A stretch of 64,000 nt of DNA from NCBI RefSeq assembly GCF_001427105.1, contig NZ_LMGI01000002.1, positions 124,001-188,000 of the forward strand, in the 5' to 3' direction. The notes under the pieces are model-generated. The model saw nothing but the letters and a program-made list of their open reading frames with translations, was not told the DNA's origin and made no database searches. This document shows, one piece after another, positions 18,417 through 26,650 of the stretch. Position numbers and translations under genes: made by a program. The first letter of the stretch is position 1, and each line of letters starts with the position of its first letter. The DNA is from Sphingopyxis sp. Root154. Its GTDB lineage: Bacteria > Pseudomonadota > Alphaproteobacteria > Sphingomonadales > Sphingomonadaceae.

Positions 18417-19385
18417 ATGACCCTGATCCGCTGGGGCATGATCGGTTGCGGCGACGTGACCGAGCGCAAAAGCGCACCCGCCTATCAACAGGTCGAAGGA
18501 TTTGCCTTGCATGGCGTCTTCAGCCGGACCCGCGCGAAGGCCGAGGATTATGCGACGCGTCACGGCGTCCCGCAAATCTTCGACAGCGCGGCGACACTGA
18601 TCCACGCCCCCGATATCGACGCCGTCTATATTGCGACGCCCCCCGACAGCCACGAAGCCTATGCGCTCGAAGTCGCCCGGGCGGGCAAGCCCTGCTGCAT
18701 CGAAAAGCCGATGGCGCCCGACCGTGCCGCGTCGCTCCGTATCCGCGACGCCTTTGCCGATCGGGGATTGCCGCTCTTCATTGCCTATTATCGCCGTTCG
18801 CTTCCCCGCTTCCGGCAGGTCAAGGCATGGCTCGACGACGGCGCGATCGGGACCGTCCGTCACATCCACTGGGCGCTAACCAAGCCGGCCAGCCCCGCCG
18901 ATTTGTCGGATGCCAACTGGCGCGTCGACGCCGCGGTCGCGCCCGGCGGCTATTTCGACGACCTCGCGAGCCACGGCCTCGACCTCTTCTCTTGGCTGTT
19001 CGGCGAGGTGGAGGATGTCGCGGGCTTCGCCGTCAACCAGCAGGGTCGGTACAGCGCGGCCGACGCAGTGACCGGATGCTGGCTGCACAAGGGCGGCGTT
19101 ACCGGATCGGGAAGCTGGAACTTCGGCGCGGCCGAACGACAGGACCGGGTCGAAATTACCCGCAGCGCCGGCCACATCATCTTTTCGATATTCGACGAAG
19201 AACCGTTCCGACTCGTGTGCGGTGATGAACATATCGAGACGGTCATCGCCAATCCGCCCACCATCCAGTATTTTTACGTCGAAGCGATGCGCGATCATCT
19301 CGCCGGCCGTGCGAAGCATCCTTCGACGGGCGAAAGCGGCGCGCACACTGCTTGGGTGATGGACCGGATTCTGTCGCGCCGGTGA
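18417..19385 (+). CDS. Gfo/Idh/MocA-family NAD(P)-dependent oxidoreductase
   Basis: 322 residues. The N-terminal Rossmann domain starts with WGMIGCGDVTE, followed by AVYIATPPDSH and the catalytic EKPM motif near residue 100. The C-terminal alpha/beta domain has a GGYFDDLASHGLDL region with Asp/His of the usual active site. Such enzymes oxidise or reduce sugar-type substrates; the substrate is unknown. It starts 7 bp after the uvrB stop and is probably cotranscribed, with only a weak ribosome binding site. Confidence 0.85.
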   Translation: MTLIRWGMIGCGDVTERKSAPAYQQVEGFALHGVFSRTRAKAEDYATRHGVPQIFDSAATLIHAPDIDAVYIATPPDSHEAYALEVARAGKPCCIEKPMAPDRAASLRIRDAFADRGLPLFIAYYRRSLPRFRQVKAWLDDGAIGTVRHIHWALTKPASPADLSDANWRVDAAVAPGGYFDDLASHGLDLFSWLFGEVEDVAGFAVNQQGRYSAADAVTGCWLHKGGVTGSGSWNFGAAERQDRVEITRSAGHIIFSIFDEEPFRLVCGDEHIETVIANPPTIQYFYVEAMRDHLAGRAKHPSTGESGAHTAWVMDRILSRR

Positions 19386-19424
19386 GGCGGGATTACATCT
19401 GCCTCATCTTCGATGCGCTTCGAC

Positions 19425-19440
19425 AAAACGTATACGTTTT
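19425..19440. promoter_or_regulatory. Perfect 16-bp palindrome upstream of the S10 peptidase
   Basis: AAAACGTATACGTTTT is self-complementary over all 16 bases and is A/T-rich in a GC-rich background. It lies 85 bp upstream of the peptidase ATG, with a TTGAC at 19465-19469 between. A repressor or activator operator is the simplest reading. Confidence 0.5.
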
Positions 19441-19509
19441 CCGACAAGCGCTCTTGCCGCCATGCTTGACGCTGCCTAGGGTCCGCCCCGAAAACGGGGA
19501 GAACCACTA

Positions 19510-21018
19510 ATGAAAACAGGTCTGTCGCTTATCACCCTGGCGCTTGCTGCCGCTGCGCCCGCCGTCCTTTACGCGCAGGACAAGCCTGCCGAAGACAAGG
19601 CGAGGGCTGAAAAGCCCGCCGAGGTCGAACCGCAGGTTCGCACTACCAAGCTGTCGGGCACCTTCGGCGGCCAGCGGATCAACTATGCCGCGACGATCGG
19701 CGAGACGATCATCAAGAACAAGGACGGCGTGCCCGAAGTCGCGGTCGTCACCACCTCCTATGTCAAGGAACCGCGCGACCCCGCCCGGCCGATCACCTTC
19801 CTGTTCAACGGCGGCCCCGGATCGGGCACCGTCTGGCTGATGATGGGAGCCTTCGGGCCGAAGCGCGTCGCGATCCCCGGCACCGGCGTCGACGACGGCG
19901 CCCCGCCCTATCCGATCGTCGACAACCCCGACGCGCTGCTCGACGTCACCGACGTCGTCTTCATCGATCCGCCGGGCACGGGATTTTCGCACCTGATCGG
20001 CAAGGCCGACCCCAAGGATTATTACGGGGTGACGCAGGACGCGAAGCTGGTCGCCGAGGTGATCCGCCGCTGGCTGAACGACAACGGCCGCTGGAACAGC
20101 CCCAAATATCTGGGCGGCGAAAGCTATGGCACGACGCGCTCGGCGGCGGTCGCCAACCAGCTGATGAACGAGACCTACAACGACGTTGCGCTGAACGGCA
20201 TCATCCTGATCTCGACCGTGCTCGATTTCGCGGCGGGCGCCGACACCCCGGGCAATGAATTATCGCCGATCACCAACCTGCCCTCGATGGCCGCGACCGC
20301 GCTCTATCATGGCAAGGCGACAGCGCCGTCGGTCGAGGGGTTCGTCGAGGAAGCACGGCAATGGGCGATCGGCCCCTATGCCACCGCGCTGCTCAAGGGT
20401 CAGAAATTGCAGGGTGAGGAACGCGCCGCGATCCGCCGCGAATTGTCGCGCTTCACCGGCCTGTCCGAAACCTTCCTCGAAAACGCCGACCTCCGCGTCA
20501 CGCCGAACCGTTTCTACAAGGAACTGCTGCGCGACCGCGGGCTGACCGTCGGCCGCCTCGACAGCCGCTACACCGGCAAGGATTATGACAGCGCGGGCGA
20601 AGGCCCCGACAACGACCCCAGTTTCTATGGCATCGACGCGAGCTATACCGCCGCAATCAACAGCTGGAGCCGCGACGGGCTGGGGTTCAAGACCGACCGC
20701 GAATATCAATCGATCGGCCGGATTGGCGGGCAGTGGGACTGGCGGATCGGCGATCGCGACAGCAATAGCTACCTCAACGTTGCGCCGTATATCGGGCAGG
20801 CGCTGCGCGAGAATTCGGGGCTGAAGGTGCTCGTCGCGCAGGGCTATTATGATTTCGCGACGCCCTTTTTCGCCGCCGAATATGCGCTGTCGCGCACCGG
20901 CATCCCGCAGGATCGCATCAGCTACACCTATTATGGCGCGGGCCACATGATGTATATCCGCGACGAGGACCGGCATAAATTGTCGGCCGACGTGCGCGCT
21001 TTCATCCGGGGGCGGTAA
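19510..21018 (+). CDS. Secreted S10-family serine carboxypeptidase-like protein
   Basis: 502 residues with a signal peptide (about 1-22, ending VLYAQ). The oxyanion region FLFNGGPGSG, the nucleophile GESYGTTR, an acid residue in GYYDFATP and the catalytic His in GAGHMMYI are in the right order for a carboxypeptidase S10 fold. It would remove C-terminal residues from peptides in the periplasm or outside the cell. ATG 19510 follows GGGGAGAACC. The upstream 16-bp palindrome suggests specific regulation. Confidence 0.9.
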   Translation: MKTGLSLITLALAAAAPAVLYAQDKPAEDKARAEKPAEVEPQVRTTKLSGTFGGQRINYAATIGETIIKNKDGVPEVAVVTTSYVKEPRDPARPITFLFNGGPGSGTVWLMMGAFGPKRVAIPGTGVDDGAPPYPIVDNPDALLDVTDVVFIDPPGTGFSHLIGKADPKDYYGVTQDAKLVAEVIRRWLNDNGRWNSPKYLGGESYGTTRSAAVANQLMNETYNDVALNGIILISTVLDFAAGADTPGNELSPITNLPSMAATALYHGKATAPSVEGFVEEARQWAIGPYATALLKGQKLQGEERAAIRRELSRFTGLSETFLENADLRVTPNRFYKELLRDRGLTVGRLDSRYTGKDYDSAGEGPDNDPSFYGIDASYTAAINSWSRDGLGFKTDREYQSIGRIGGQWDWRIGDRDSNSYLNVAPYIGQALRENSGLKVLVAQGYYDFATPFFAAEYALSRTGIPQDRISYTYYGAGHMMYIRDEDRHKLSADVRAFIRGR

Positions 21019-21036
21019 CCCAAACTACCGTCTTTC

Positions 21037-21076
21037 CAAGCTCGTCATCCCGGCAAAGGCCGGGATGACGAGCTTG
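21037..21076. repeat. Perfect intergenic hairpin, GTCATCCCGG type
   Basis: 18-bp perfect arms with an AAAG loop between two convergent genes, centred on CGTCATCCCGGC/GCCGGGATGACG. The core is shared with the palindromes near 53183. It may act as a transcription barrier in both directions, though it has no T tract. Confidence 0.75.
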
Positions 21077-21086
21077 CTACGCTGAG

Positions 21087-21524
21087 TCAGCGCAGCACAC
21101 CCTTTGCCGCTTGCGATCGCGCGTAAAGGAAGAGCCCGATCGCGATCACCCAGATCACTGCGGTGAAAATCATCGGAAAGGCGCCGAACATCCGCATCAG
21201 GTCGCCATAGTGCATGCCGAATTGATAAACGCTGCTGAGCGCCAGCCCGATCAGCGAGACGAGGAATGCCGTTACCGCGTGGCGGCTGCGCACGAGGAGG
21301 AGCAGCGAACCGAGCAGCGCTCCCCATACCCCAAGCGCCCAGCCGATGTTCGCCCAGACGGGAAAGCTGGCGAAATAGGCCTGCTGTTCGGGCGTGAAGG
21401 CCGCGAGATATTCCGCATTGCCCATTTTGGTCATCGTATAATCCATCGCGCCGAAGGCGTTCCAGATCAGCGACACCGCCCCGACCACCCACAGGTGCCA
21501 GGGTGTTTTGCGCACTTCGGTCAT
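21087..21524 (-). CDS. Small four-helix membrane protein
   Basis: 145 residues with four hydrophobic segments (about 10-28, 52-75, 80-100 and 115-138). Between helices 1 and 2 is a soluble segment (MGNAEYLAAFTPEQQAYFASFP split here). Related proteins are common in sphingomonads, but I know no function. Of tandem ATGs the second (21524) has GGAGGGGGAG at better spacing. It is 23 bp behind tetR and is the last gene of that operon. Confidence 0.7.
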   Translation of the reverse strand: MTEVRKTPWHLWVVGAVSLIWNAFGAMDYTMTKMGNAEYLAAFTPEQQAYFASFPVWANIGWALGVWGALLGSLLLLVRSRHAVTAFLVSLIGLALSSVYQFGMHYGDLMRMFGAFPMIFTAVIWVIAIGLFLYARSQAAKGVLR

Positions 21525-21547
21525 CATAAGTCTCCCCCTCCAGAAAG

Positions 21548-22183
21548 TCAGGCGAAGCTATCATCCTTTGCCGTCGCCATCAACGTGGTGATATAGTCCC
21601 GCAATACAGCAATGTTGCGGTCGAAATAACCGATGTCGCGATAGGTGCGCGCCTGCATGACCGCGCCCTCCATCACCGTGAGCACGAATTCGCCGAGCGC
21701 CTTGCGATCGGCGCCCTTCGGAAGGCGATCGGCGGCGGCATCGAAGCAGCCCGCGATCGCGGTGGACCAATTGCTGAAGTTCGCCGCCATCAGGTCGCGC
21801 ACCACCGGATCGGGCTCGTGGATCTCAAGCGCGAGGCTGCCGATCGGGCAACCATAAGTACAATCGGTGACGATCAGATGCGTGCGATAGCCCGCGAGCA
21901 GCGCGAAAATCTTGTCGATCGGATCGACGACTCCCTCCCAGTTGGGGGCGAGCAGCATTTCGTCGATCCCATCGCGATAGAGTTCGAGCACCCCAACCAG
22001 CACGTCCTGCTTGCCCGGGAAGAAATGATAGAGGCTGCCCGAATGCACCTGGCTGCGCGAAAGAATGTCGGCGACCGAGGTCGAGAGATAGCCCTTCTCC
22101 CAGAACAGTTCCATCGCGGTCATCAGGATGCGCTGGCGCGTGTCGGCGGCGTTCAATGGCTTCCCCCTATCCGGTACGATCAT
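21548..22183 (-). CDS. TetR/AcrR-family transcriptional regulator
   Basis: 211 residues. An N-terminal helix-turn-helix (about 10-60: ADTRQRILMTAMELFWEKG, then SVADILSRSQVHSGSLYHFFPGK) is followed by a helical ligand-binding domain. The start could be ATG 22183, overlapping the upstream gene by 17 bp, or TTG 22156, which has the stronger AGGGGGAAG. It is the middle gene of a three-gene operon whose promoter carries a 20-bp palindrome (22744-22763), so it probably represses itself. Ligand unknown. Confidence 0.88.
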   Translation of the reverse strand: MIVPDRGKPLNAADTRQRILMTAMELFWEKGYLSTSVADILSRSQVHSGSLYHFFPGKQDVLVGVLELYRDGIDEMLLAPNWEGVVDPIDKIFALLAGYRTHLIVTDCTYGCPIGSLALEIHEPDPVVRDLMAANFSNWSTAIAGCFDAAADRLPKGADRKALGEFVLTVMEGAVMQARTYRDIGYFDRNIAVLRDYITTLMATAKDDSFA

Positions 22184-22721
22184 AGGCGGCGCGGAGCCAG
22201 CCCGCCACATCGTCGCCCGCCTCGGCATCGGCGGCGATCCGCACACGGTGCGAGACCATCGCGTTCCAGCTGCCCGCGGCTTCGAGCTTACCTGCGGGCT
22301 CCTCGCCCTTAAGCGCGAGGCCGATGTCGAAGCGGTCCTTGGTCGAGGGCTGGAGAAGTGCAAACTGCTTCTTGCGGCGGAGGCTGACATAACCCTTCTT
22401 CGGCGCCAGTTCGACGTCGTTCCCAAACCCCTGCACCAGCCGGGTCAGCCGGTCATAGAGCGGCCGCCAATGCGCCCGGGCGCCGTCGAACGCCGCCGCG
22501 ACCAGCGAGTCGTCGTCCTGCGACAGCGACGACGACTCGTTGGCGGCATGCACGATCATATTGGCGTAGCCGTGCCCAAGCCCATGTTCGGATTTCAGGT
22601 GGTTCACCAGCGACATATGGCCGGCGATGCCCGTCGCGCGTGCCGCGGCGACCCATTCGTCCAGCCCCTTGCCGGTCTTGGCACGGAGGCTTTTGCCCAT
22701 TTTCTCGAATTCGTCGGCCAC
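22167..22721 (-). CDS. DUF4287 / DUF5655 domain protein
   Basis: 184 residues. The N-terminal half (about 10-60: KTGKGLDEW, then HLKSEHGLGHGYANMIVH) matches DUF4287; the C-terminal half (about 70-180: PLYDRLTRLV, APKKGYVSLRRKKQFALLQPS) matches DUF5655. Both are of unknown function; the second looks like a small-ligand or nucleic-acid binding fold. The GTG at 22721 has GGGAGGA 5 nt upstream. First gene of the tetR operon, with a promoter and operator just upstream. Confidence 0.85.
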   Translation of the reverse strand: MADEFEKMGKSLRAKTGKGLDEWVAAARATGIAGHMSLVNHLKSEHGLGHGYANMIVHAANESSSLSQDDDSLVAAAFDGARAHWRPLYDRLTRLVQGFGNDVELAPKKGYVSLRRKKQFALLQPSTKDRFDIGLALKGEEPAGKLEAAGSWNAMVSHRVRIAADAEAGDDVAGWLRAAYDRTG

Positions 22722-22743
22722 AACCGTCCTCCCTCAAGATGAG

Positions 22744-22775
22744 TTGATTGAACATTCAATCAAGCGATTTGTCAA
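22744..22775 (-). promoter_or_regulatory. Promoter with embedded TetR-type operator
   Basis: TTGATTGAACATTCAATCAA (22744-22763) has perfect 9-bp arms. On the minus strand a consensus -35 TTGACA (22770-22775) stands 17 bp from TTCAAT (22747-22752), which lies inside the palindrome. A bound repressor would occlude the -10. The site is 22 bp upstream of the DUF4287 start codon. Confidence 0.75.
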
Positions 22776-22815
22776 GAAGCTTGGCAAGCGGGTGGCGAGC
22801 CCCGATATGCGCAGC

Positions 22816-23514
22816 ATGTGCGTCGTCGCCCTTGCTCACAAAGCCCATCCCGACTGGCCCCTCATCCTCATCGGCAATCGCGACGAGCTCCACGCGCGCG
22901 CTGCCGCGCCGCTCGCCGAATGGGGCGATGGCAGCGGGATCGTCGCGGGCCGCGACCTGCAGGCCGGCGGGACATGGCTTGGGGTTCATCGTCCAAGCGG
23001 CCGCGCCGTGGTCGTGACCAATGTCCGAGGTGCGATGCCCGATCCCGCGAAGGAGTCGCGCGGTGCGCTGGTGTCGAACATGCTGCGGGGCGAAGGACGC
23101 TTTGCCGACCCCGCAGCCGACGATCTGCCGCGCTTCAATGCGTTCAACCTCTTCGCGGTGGGCGACGGCAATACGCGGCTGCTCACCAACCGGCCGGTCC
23201 CGCTGATCATGCCGCTCCAGCCCGGCGTCCATGCGCTCGCCAACGAGCCCGTTGATGCGCCCTGCCCGCGCGCCGAGCGGCTGCGCCTTGCCCTCGATGC
23301 GACGGTCGCGGACGGCGGCGACCCCGAGGGCCTGCTTGACACGCTGATGGCCGAGGACGACCCCGCGCTGTTCCTGCGCGGCGAGGTCTATGGCACGCGC
23401 GCCTCGACGCTCGTCGCGATTTCGGCGGACGGCGACGTCAAGATGATCGAACGCCGATACGAAAAGGGCGGCCGCCCCATCGGAACGACCGCCCTCGAAT
23501 TTCGTCTCGGCTGA
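22816..23514 (+). CDS. NRDE family protein (TANGO2-like)
   Basis: 232 residues. The NRDE signature appears as LILIGNRDELHAR near residue 22, and the protein starts Met-Cys, as in the family where Cys2 is the presumed N-terminal nucleophile. GGTWLGV, TNVRG and SRGALV also fit. ATG 22816 is chosen over 22807 because it leaves Cys at position 2. The human relative TANGO2 is linked to heme and lipid handling; the bacterial role is not settled. Divergent from the tetR operon, so the palindrome between them might affect both. Confidence 0.85.
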   Translation: MCVVALAHKAHPDWPLILIGNRDELHARAAAPLAEWGDGSGIVAGRDLQAGGTWLGVHRPSGRAVVVTNVRGAMPDPAKESRGALVSNMLRGEGRFADPAADDLPRFNAFNLFAVGDGNTRLLTNRPVPLIMPLQPGVHALANEPVDAPCPRAERLRLALDATVADGGDPEGLLDTLMAEDDPALFLRGEVYGTRASTLVAISADGDVKMIERRYEKGGRPIGTTALEFRLG

Positions 23515-23526
23515 GCCGGTCGCGCC

Positions 23527-24063
23527 CTATTTCGGCGCGATCACCATCAGCATCTGGCGACCTTCGGTGCGCGGATGCGCCTCGACCTTCGCGATTTCCG
23601 ACGTCAGTTCGGCGACGCGCTGGAGCACGTTCAGGCCGAGCTGGGTGTGGCTCATTTCGCGGCCGCGGAAACGCATGGTCATCTTGACCTTGTCGCCTTC
23701 CTCGAGGAAATCGAACACCTTGCGCATCTTCACGTCGAAATCATGATCGTCGATATTCGGACGCATCTTGATCTCTTTGATTTCCTGCGTCTTCTGGCTC
23801 TTGCGTGCGAGGTTCGCCTTTTTCTGCGCCTCATACTTGAACTTGCCGACGTCGAGGAATTTACACACCGGCGGATCGGCGTTCGGGGATACTTCAACCA
23901 GGTCTAGCCCGACGGAAGCCGCCTGCTCAATCGCTTCGGCCGTCAGCATCACGCCCAGATTTTCGCCTTCCTCGTCGATCACGCGGACTTTGGGGGAGGC
24001 GATAAATTCGTTGTAACGCGGGCCGTTTTTGGGCGGCATCGGTGCCATTGGGCGACGGGTCAT
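23527..24063 (-). CDS. infC: Translation initiation factor IF-3
   Basis: 178 residues from ATG 24063. IF-3 binds the 30S subunit and checks initiator tRNA and start codon. The N-domain has RYNEFIASPKVRVID and VEVSPNADPPVCKFLDVGKFKYE; the C-domain has IKEIKMRPNIDDHDFDVK (split here) and RFRGREM. Coordinates use the first in-frame ATG, but its spacing to AGGAG is about 20 nt. An AUA codon at 24073-24075 lies 8 nt from that AGGAG and is the more likely true start, adding four residues. Confidence 0.95.
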   Translation of the reverse strand: MTRRPMAPMPPKNGPRYNEFIASPKVRVIDEEGENLGVMLTAEAIEQAASVGLDLVEVSPNADPPVCKFLDVGKFKYEAQKKANLARKSQKTQEIKEIKMRPNIDDHDFDVKMRKVFDFLEEGDKVKMTMRFRGREMSHTQLGLNVLQRVAELTSEIAKVEAHPRTEGRQMLMVIAPK

Positions 24064-24072
24064 GGGCGGTGG

Positions 24073-24088
24073 TATAGCTGTATCTCCT
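24073..24088 (-). promoter_or_regulatory. infC ribosome binding site with AUA initiation codon
   Basis: On the minus strand AGGAG (24084-24088) is followed by 8 nt and then ATA (24073-24075) in frame with infC. E. coli infC starts with AUU, and IF-3 represses its own message by rejecting that codon; an AUA start would allow the same feedback. The ATG 12 nt further on is too far from the Shine-Dalgarno. Confidence 0.6.
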
Positions 24089-24234
24089 GGAACATTTAAA
24101 ATAGGCGTGCAGCATCGACGCAAAAACACGCGTGGTGGTCATATAGTGATCAAAGCGCCGTCGTAAAGGCCGCGACGCTCACCTTATAACGCTTTTCGGG
24201 CTGACTGTGGCCGCTCTGCCACTGTCAGAGGCGA

Positions 24235-25422
24235 CTACCATTTGGTCGGCGCGGGATCGACGACGCGGAACCCGCCCGCACCGATTTCACTGACCTCGAG
24301 CGCACGCTCAGCGATACCCCGGTTGCTGAAACGGAAGATGCCGTCGATGCCGCCAAAACCGTCGGCGGCGAGCAGCCGGTTCGCAGGGAAATTGGTGCCC
24401 GGTTTCCAGTCGCGCGCGATGCGCACCGTCAGCAGCACCGAGTCATACCCGAGACTCGCAAGCCGGTACGGCGTCTTGCCAAAACGCGTGCGATATTTGG
24501 TCGCGAGCTGGCCATAGAGGCCGTCCGAAACGCTGGCGAACCACGCCCCGCGCATCACCGCGCTGCTGCCGAGCGCGGCGTCGGTGTTCCACAGTTCGGT
24601 GCCGAGAATCTGCTTGTTCCCCGTGGTCTTGATCACCGGCACCGCGCGAATGGCGTTGCCGCCGCTGTCGGCGATCAGCACTGCGTCCATCGCACCCGCG
24701 TTGGCGAGGCGCCGCGCCGCGCCGGTGAGTGCGGTCGCGCTGCGGTCATAGCTTTCGACTGCGACGAGCGTGCCGCCTGCTTCCGCCACCGCGGCGCGGA
24801 ACGCCGCTGCCGAGCGGTCGCCATAGACATTCTTGGGCACAAGCGCGCCGAAGCGCTGATGGCCTTTGCCCCGTGAAAAGGCGACGACGCGCTCGACCGA
24901 CTGGCCGGGGACGAAGCCCATGATGAAGACGCCGTTGCCCGCGACGCCACTGTCGTTCGAGAAGCTCAGCACCGGCACCTTCGCCGCGCGCGCGATCGGC
25001 GCGACCGCGGTGACATCTTCACTGAGCAGCGGGCCGAGGATCAGCTTGTTGCCGTCGGCAACCGCCTGCCGCGCCGCTGCGGCAGCGCCGAGCGCGGTGT
25101 CATAGGTGGTGATGCGGACACGTTCGGTGCGCGAATCGAGCAAAGCCAGCGTCGTCGCGTTGGCGATCGCGGTGCCGACGTCGGCGTTGGCGCCCGTCTG
25201 CGGCACGAGCAGCGCGACGCGGTGGCGATCAGCGTCGGTCGGCAAGCCGGGGCCGACATTGTCGTCGGGGTTCGTCGGGGGCGGCGGGGTCGCCGGGCCG
25301 TTGGATTTCGGCACCACCTGACACGCCGCGAGCAACCCCGCCATCGCCATCACACCCAGCCCGCGTAACATTTGGCGGCGCGGCGATGCTTTAATTTGGC
25401 GCTGGTCGGCAGTTTCTGCCAT
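24235..25422 (-). CDS. LppC/LpoA-like lipoprotein, penicillin-binding protein activator family
   Basis: 395 residues. A basic N-terminus (KASPRRQ) and a hydrophobic segment end in the lipobox LLAACQ. The mature part is a periplasmic-binding-protein fold of the type-1 class: HRVALLVPQTG, then KLILGPLLSEDVTA, VPKNVYGDRSAAAFR and ASLGYDSVLLTV. The family contains LpoA, which stimulates PBP1a. Starts at 25422 or 25434 are both possible; the longer one shares a CATG with the divergent rsmI start. The position beside rsmI-yraN is the usual one. Confidence 0.85.
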   Translation of the reverse strand: MAETADQRQIKASPRRQMLRGLGVMAMAGLLAACQVVPKSNGPATPPPPTNPDDNVGPGLPTDADRHRVALLVPQTGANADVGTAIANATTLALLDSRTERVRITTYDTALGAAAAARQAVADGNKLILGPLLSEDVTAVAPIARAAKVPVLSFSNDSGVAGNGVFIMGFVPGQSVERVVAFSRGKGHQRFGALVPKNVYGDRSAAAFRAAVAEAGGTLVAVESYDRSATALTGAARRLANAGAMDAVLIADSGGNAIRAVPVIKTTGNKQILGTELWNTDAALGSSAVMRGAWFASVSDGLYGQLATKYRTRFGKTPYRLASLGYDSVLLTVRIARDWKPGTNFPANRLLAADGFGGIDGIFRFSNRGIAERALEVSEIGAGGFRVVDPAPTKW

Positions 25423-25432
25423 TTTCGGCGTC

Positions 25433-26293
25433 ATGCCAGATTCGAACATCTCAGATTCTCCCTTGCCCGGTCTCTATATCGTCGCGACGCCCATCGGCAA
25501 CCTTGGCGACATCAGCACGCGCGCGGCGACGACGCTCGCCTCCGCCGGCGTAATCGCCGCGGAGGACACGCGTGTGACCGCGAAACTGCTGTCGCATCTG
25601 GGATTGCGTGTGCCGATGACCCCCTATCATGATCATAGCGACGAACGCACGCGCGCCGCTCTGGTTGCGCGGATGGAGCAAGACGTCGTCGTTTTGGTGT
25701 CGGACGCGGGAACCCCGCTGATTTCGGACCCCGGCTACAAGCTCGTCCGCGACGCCCGCGCAGCCGGTCGCCACGTCACGACCCTGCCCGGCCCCTGCGC
25801 TGCGATCGCCGCGATCACCCTGTCAGGCCTGCCGAGCGACCGCTTCCTGTTCGCGGGCTTCCTGCCGAACAAGGCCAAGGGACGCGCCGACACGCTCGCC
25901 GAGTTCGCCGGGCTGCGCGCGACCTTGGTGTTTTACGAAAGCGGGCCGCGGCTGTCGGCGTCGCTCGCGGCGATGGCCGAAGGGCTCGGCAATCGCGAGG
26001 CCGCCGTCGCGCGCGAGATCAGCAAGATGTTCGAGGAATGCGTCACCGGCACGCTGACCGAGCTTTCCGCGCGCTATGCCGACGCGCCGCCCAAGGGCGA
26101 GATCGTCGTCGTCGTCGGCCCGCCCGGCGAAGCCGCCACCGAGGAAGCCGACGATGCAACACTCGACTCGGCGCTCCGCGAAGCGATGGCCGACAAGCCC
26201 GTCGCGCAGGCGGCGAAGGCGGTCGCCAAACGTTTCGGCCTCGACCGTCATGACGTCTATGCGCGCGCGCTGACGCTGAAAGAGCAGGCTTGA
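25433..26293 (+). CDS. rsmI: 16S rRNA (cytidine-2'-O-)-methyltransferase
   Basis: 286 residues. RsmI methylates the 2'-O of C1402 in 16S rRNA. The tetrapyrrole-methylase fold shows LYIVATPIGNLGDIS, AEDTRVTAKLL, SDAGTPLISDPGYKLV, LPGPCA and GLPSDRFLFAGFLP. The ATG at 25433 is used; upstream sequence is weak in Shine-Dalgarno, so a TTG at 25463 before PGLYIV is a minor alternative. It overlaps yraN by 4 bp. Confidence 0.95.
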   Translation: MPDSNISDSPLPGLYIVATPIGNLGDISTRAATTLASAGVIAAEDTRVTAKLLSHLGLRVPMTPYHDHSDERTRAALVARMEQDVVVLVSDAGTPLISDPGYKLVRDARAAGRHVTTLPGPCAAIAAITLSGLPSDRFLFAGFLPNKAKGRADTLAEFAGLRATLVFYESGPRLSASLAAMAEGLGNREAAVAREISKMFEECVTGTLTELSARYADAPPKGEIVVVVGPPGEAATEEADDATLDSALREAMADKPVAQAAKAVAKRFGLDRHDVYARALTLKEQA

Positions 26294-26640
26294 ACCGCGC
26301 CACCGCCGAAGCGCGCGGGCGCAAGGCCGAACGCCGCGCCGCATGGTGGCTGCGCCTCCACGGCTGGCGCATAATCGGCGAGCGGCTGCGCGTCCCCGTC
26401 GGCGAAGTCGATCTCGTCGCCCGGCGCGGGCGCACGATCGCCTTTATCGAGGTCAAATGGCGCGACCGCGCCGCCGACCTCGACCTCGCGATCGACCATT
26501 ATCGCCTGCGCCGCGTCGCCGCCGCCGCCGAAATGCTGCGCCCGCGCTTCGCCGGCCCGCGCGACGACATCAGGATCGACGTGATGCTCCTTGCGCCAGG
26601 GCGCCTGCCACGCCATCTGGTCCACGTCTGGCAACCCTGA
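26290..26640 (+). CDS. YraN/UPF0102 family nuclease-fold protein
   Basis: 116 residues. The restriction-endonuclease-like core is visible: GRKAERRAAWWL, then GEVDLVARRGRTIAFIEVKWR with E-x-K as the last catalytic motif. The family (YraN) is widespread and lies beside rsmI; its cellular role is not settled. The TTG start at 26290 overlaps the rsmI stop (TTGA), implying translational coupling. Next gene is gshB, 10 bp on. Confidence 0.9.
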   Translation: MNRATAEARGRKAERRAAWWLRLHGWRIIGERLRVPVGEVDLVARRGRTIAFIEVKWRDRAADLDLAIDHYRLRRVAAAAEMLRPRFAGPRDDIRIDVMLLAPGRLPRHLVHVWQP

Positions 26641-26650
26641 GGAAGAAATA

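Noticed and set aside
16331..18469. 712-codon minus-strand frame across uvrB
   Set aside because: Antisense shadow in high-GC DNA; uvrB on the plus strand has every motif.
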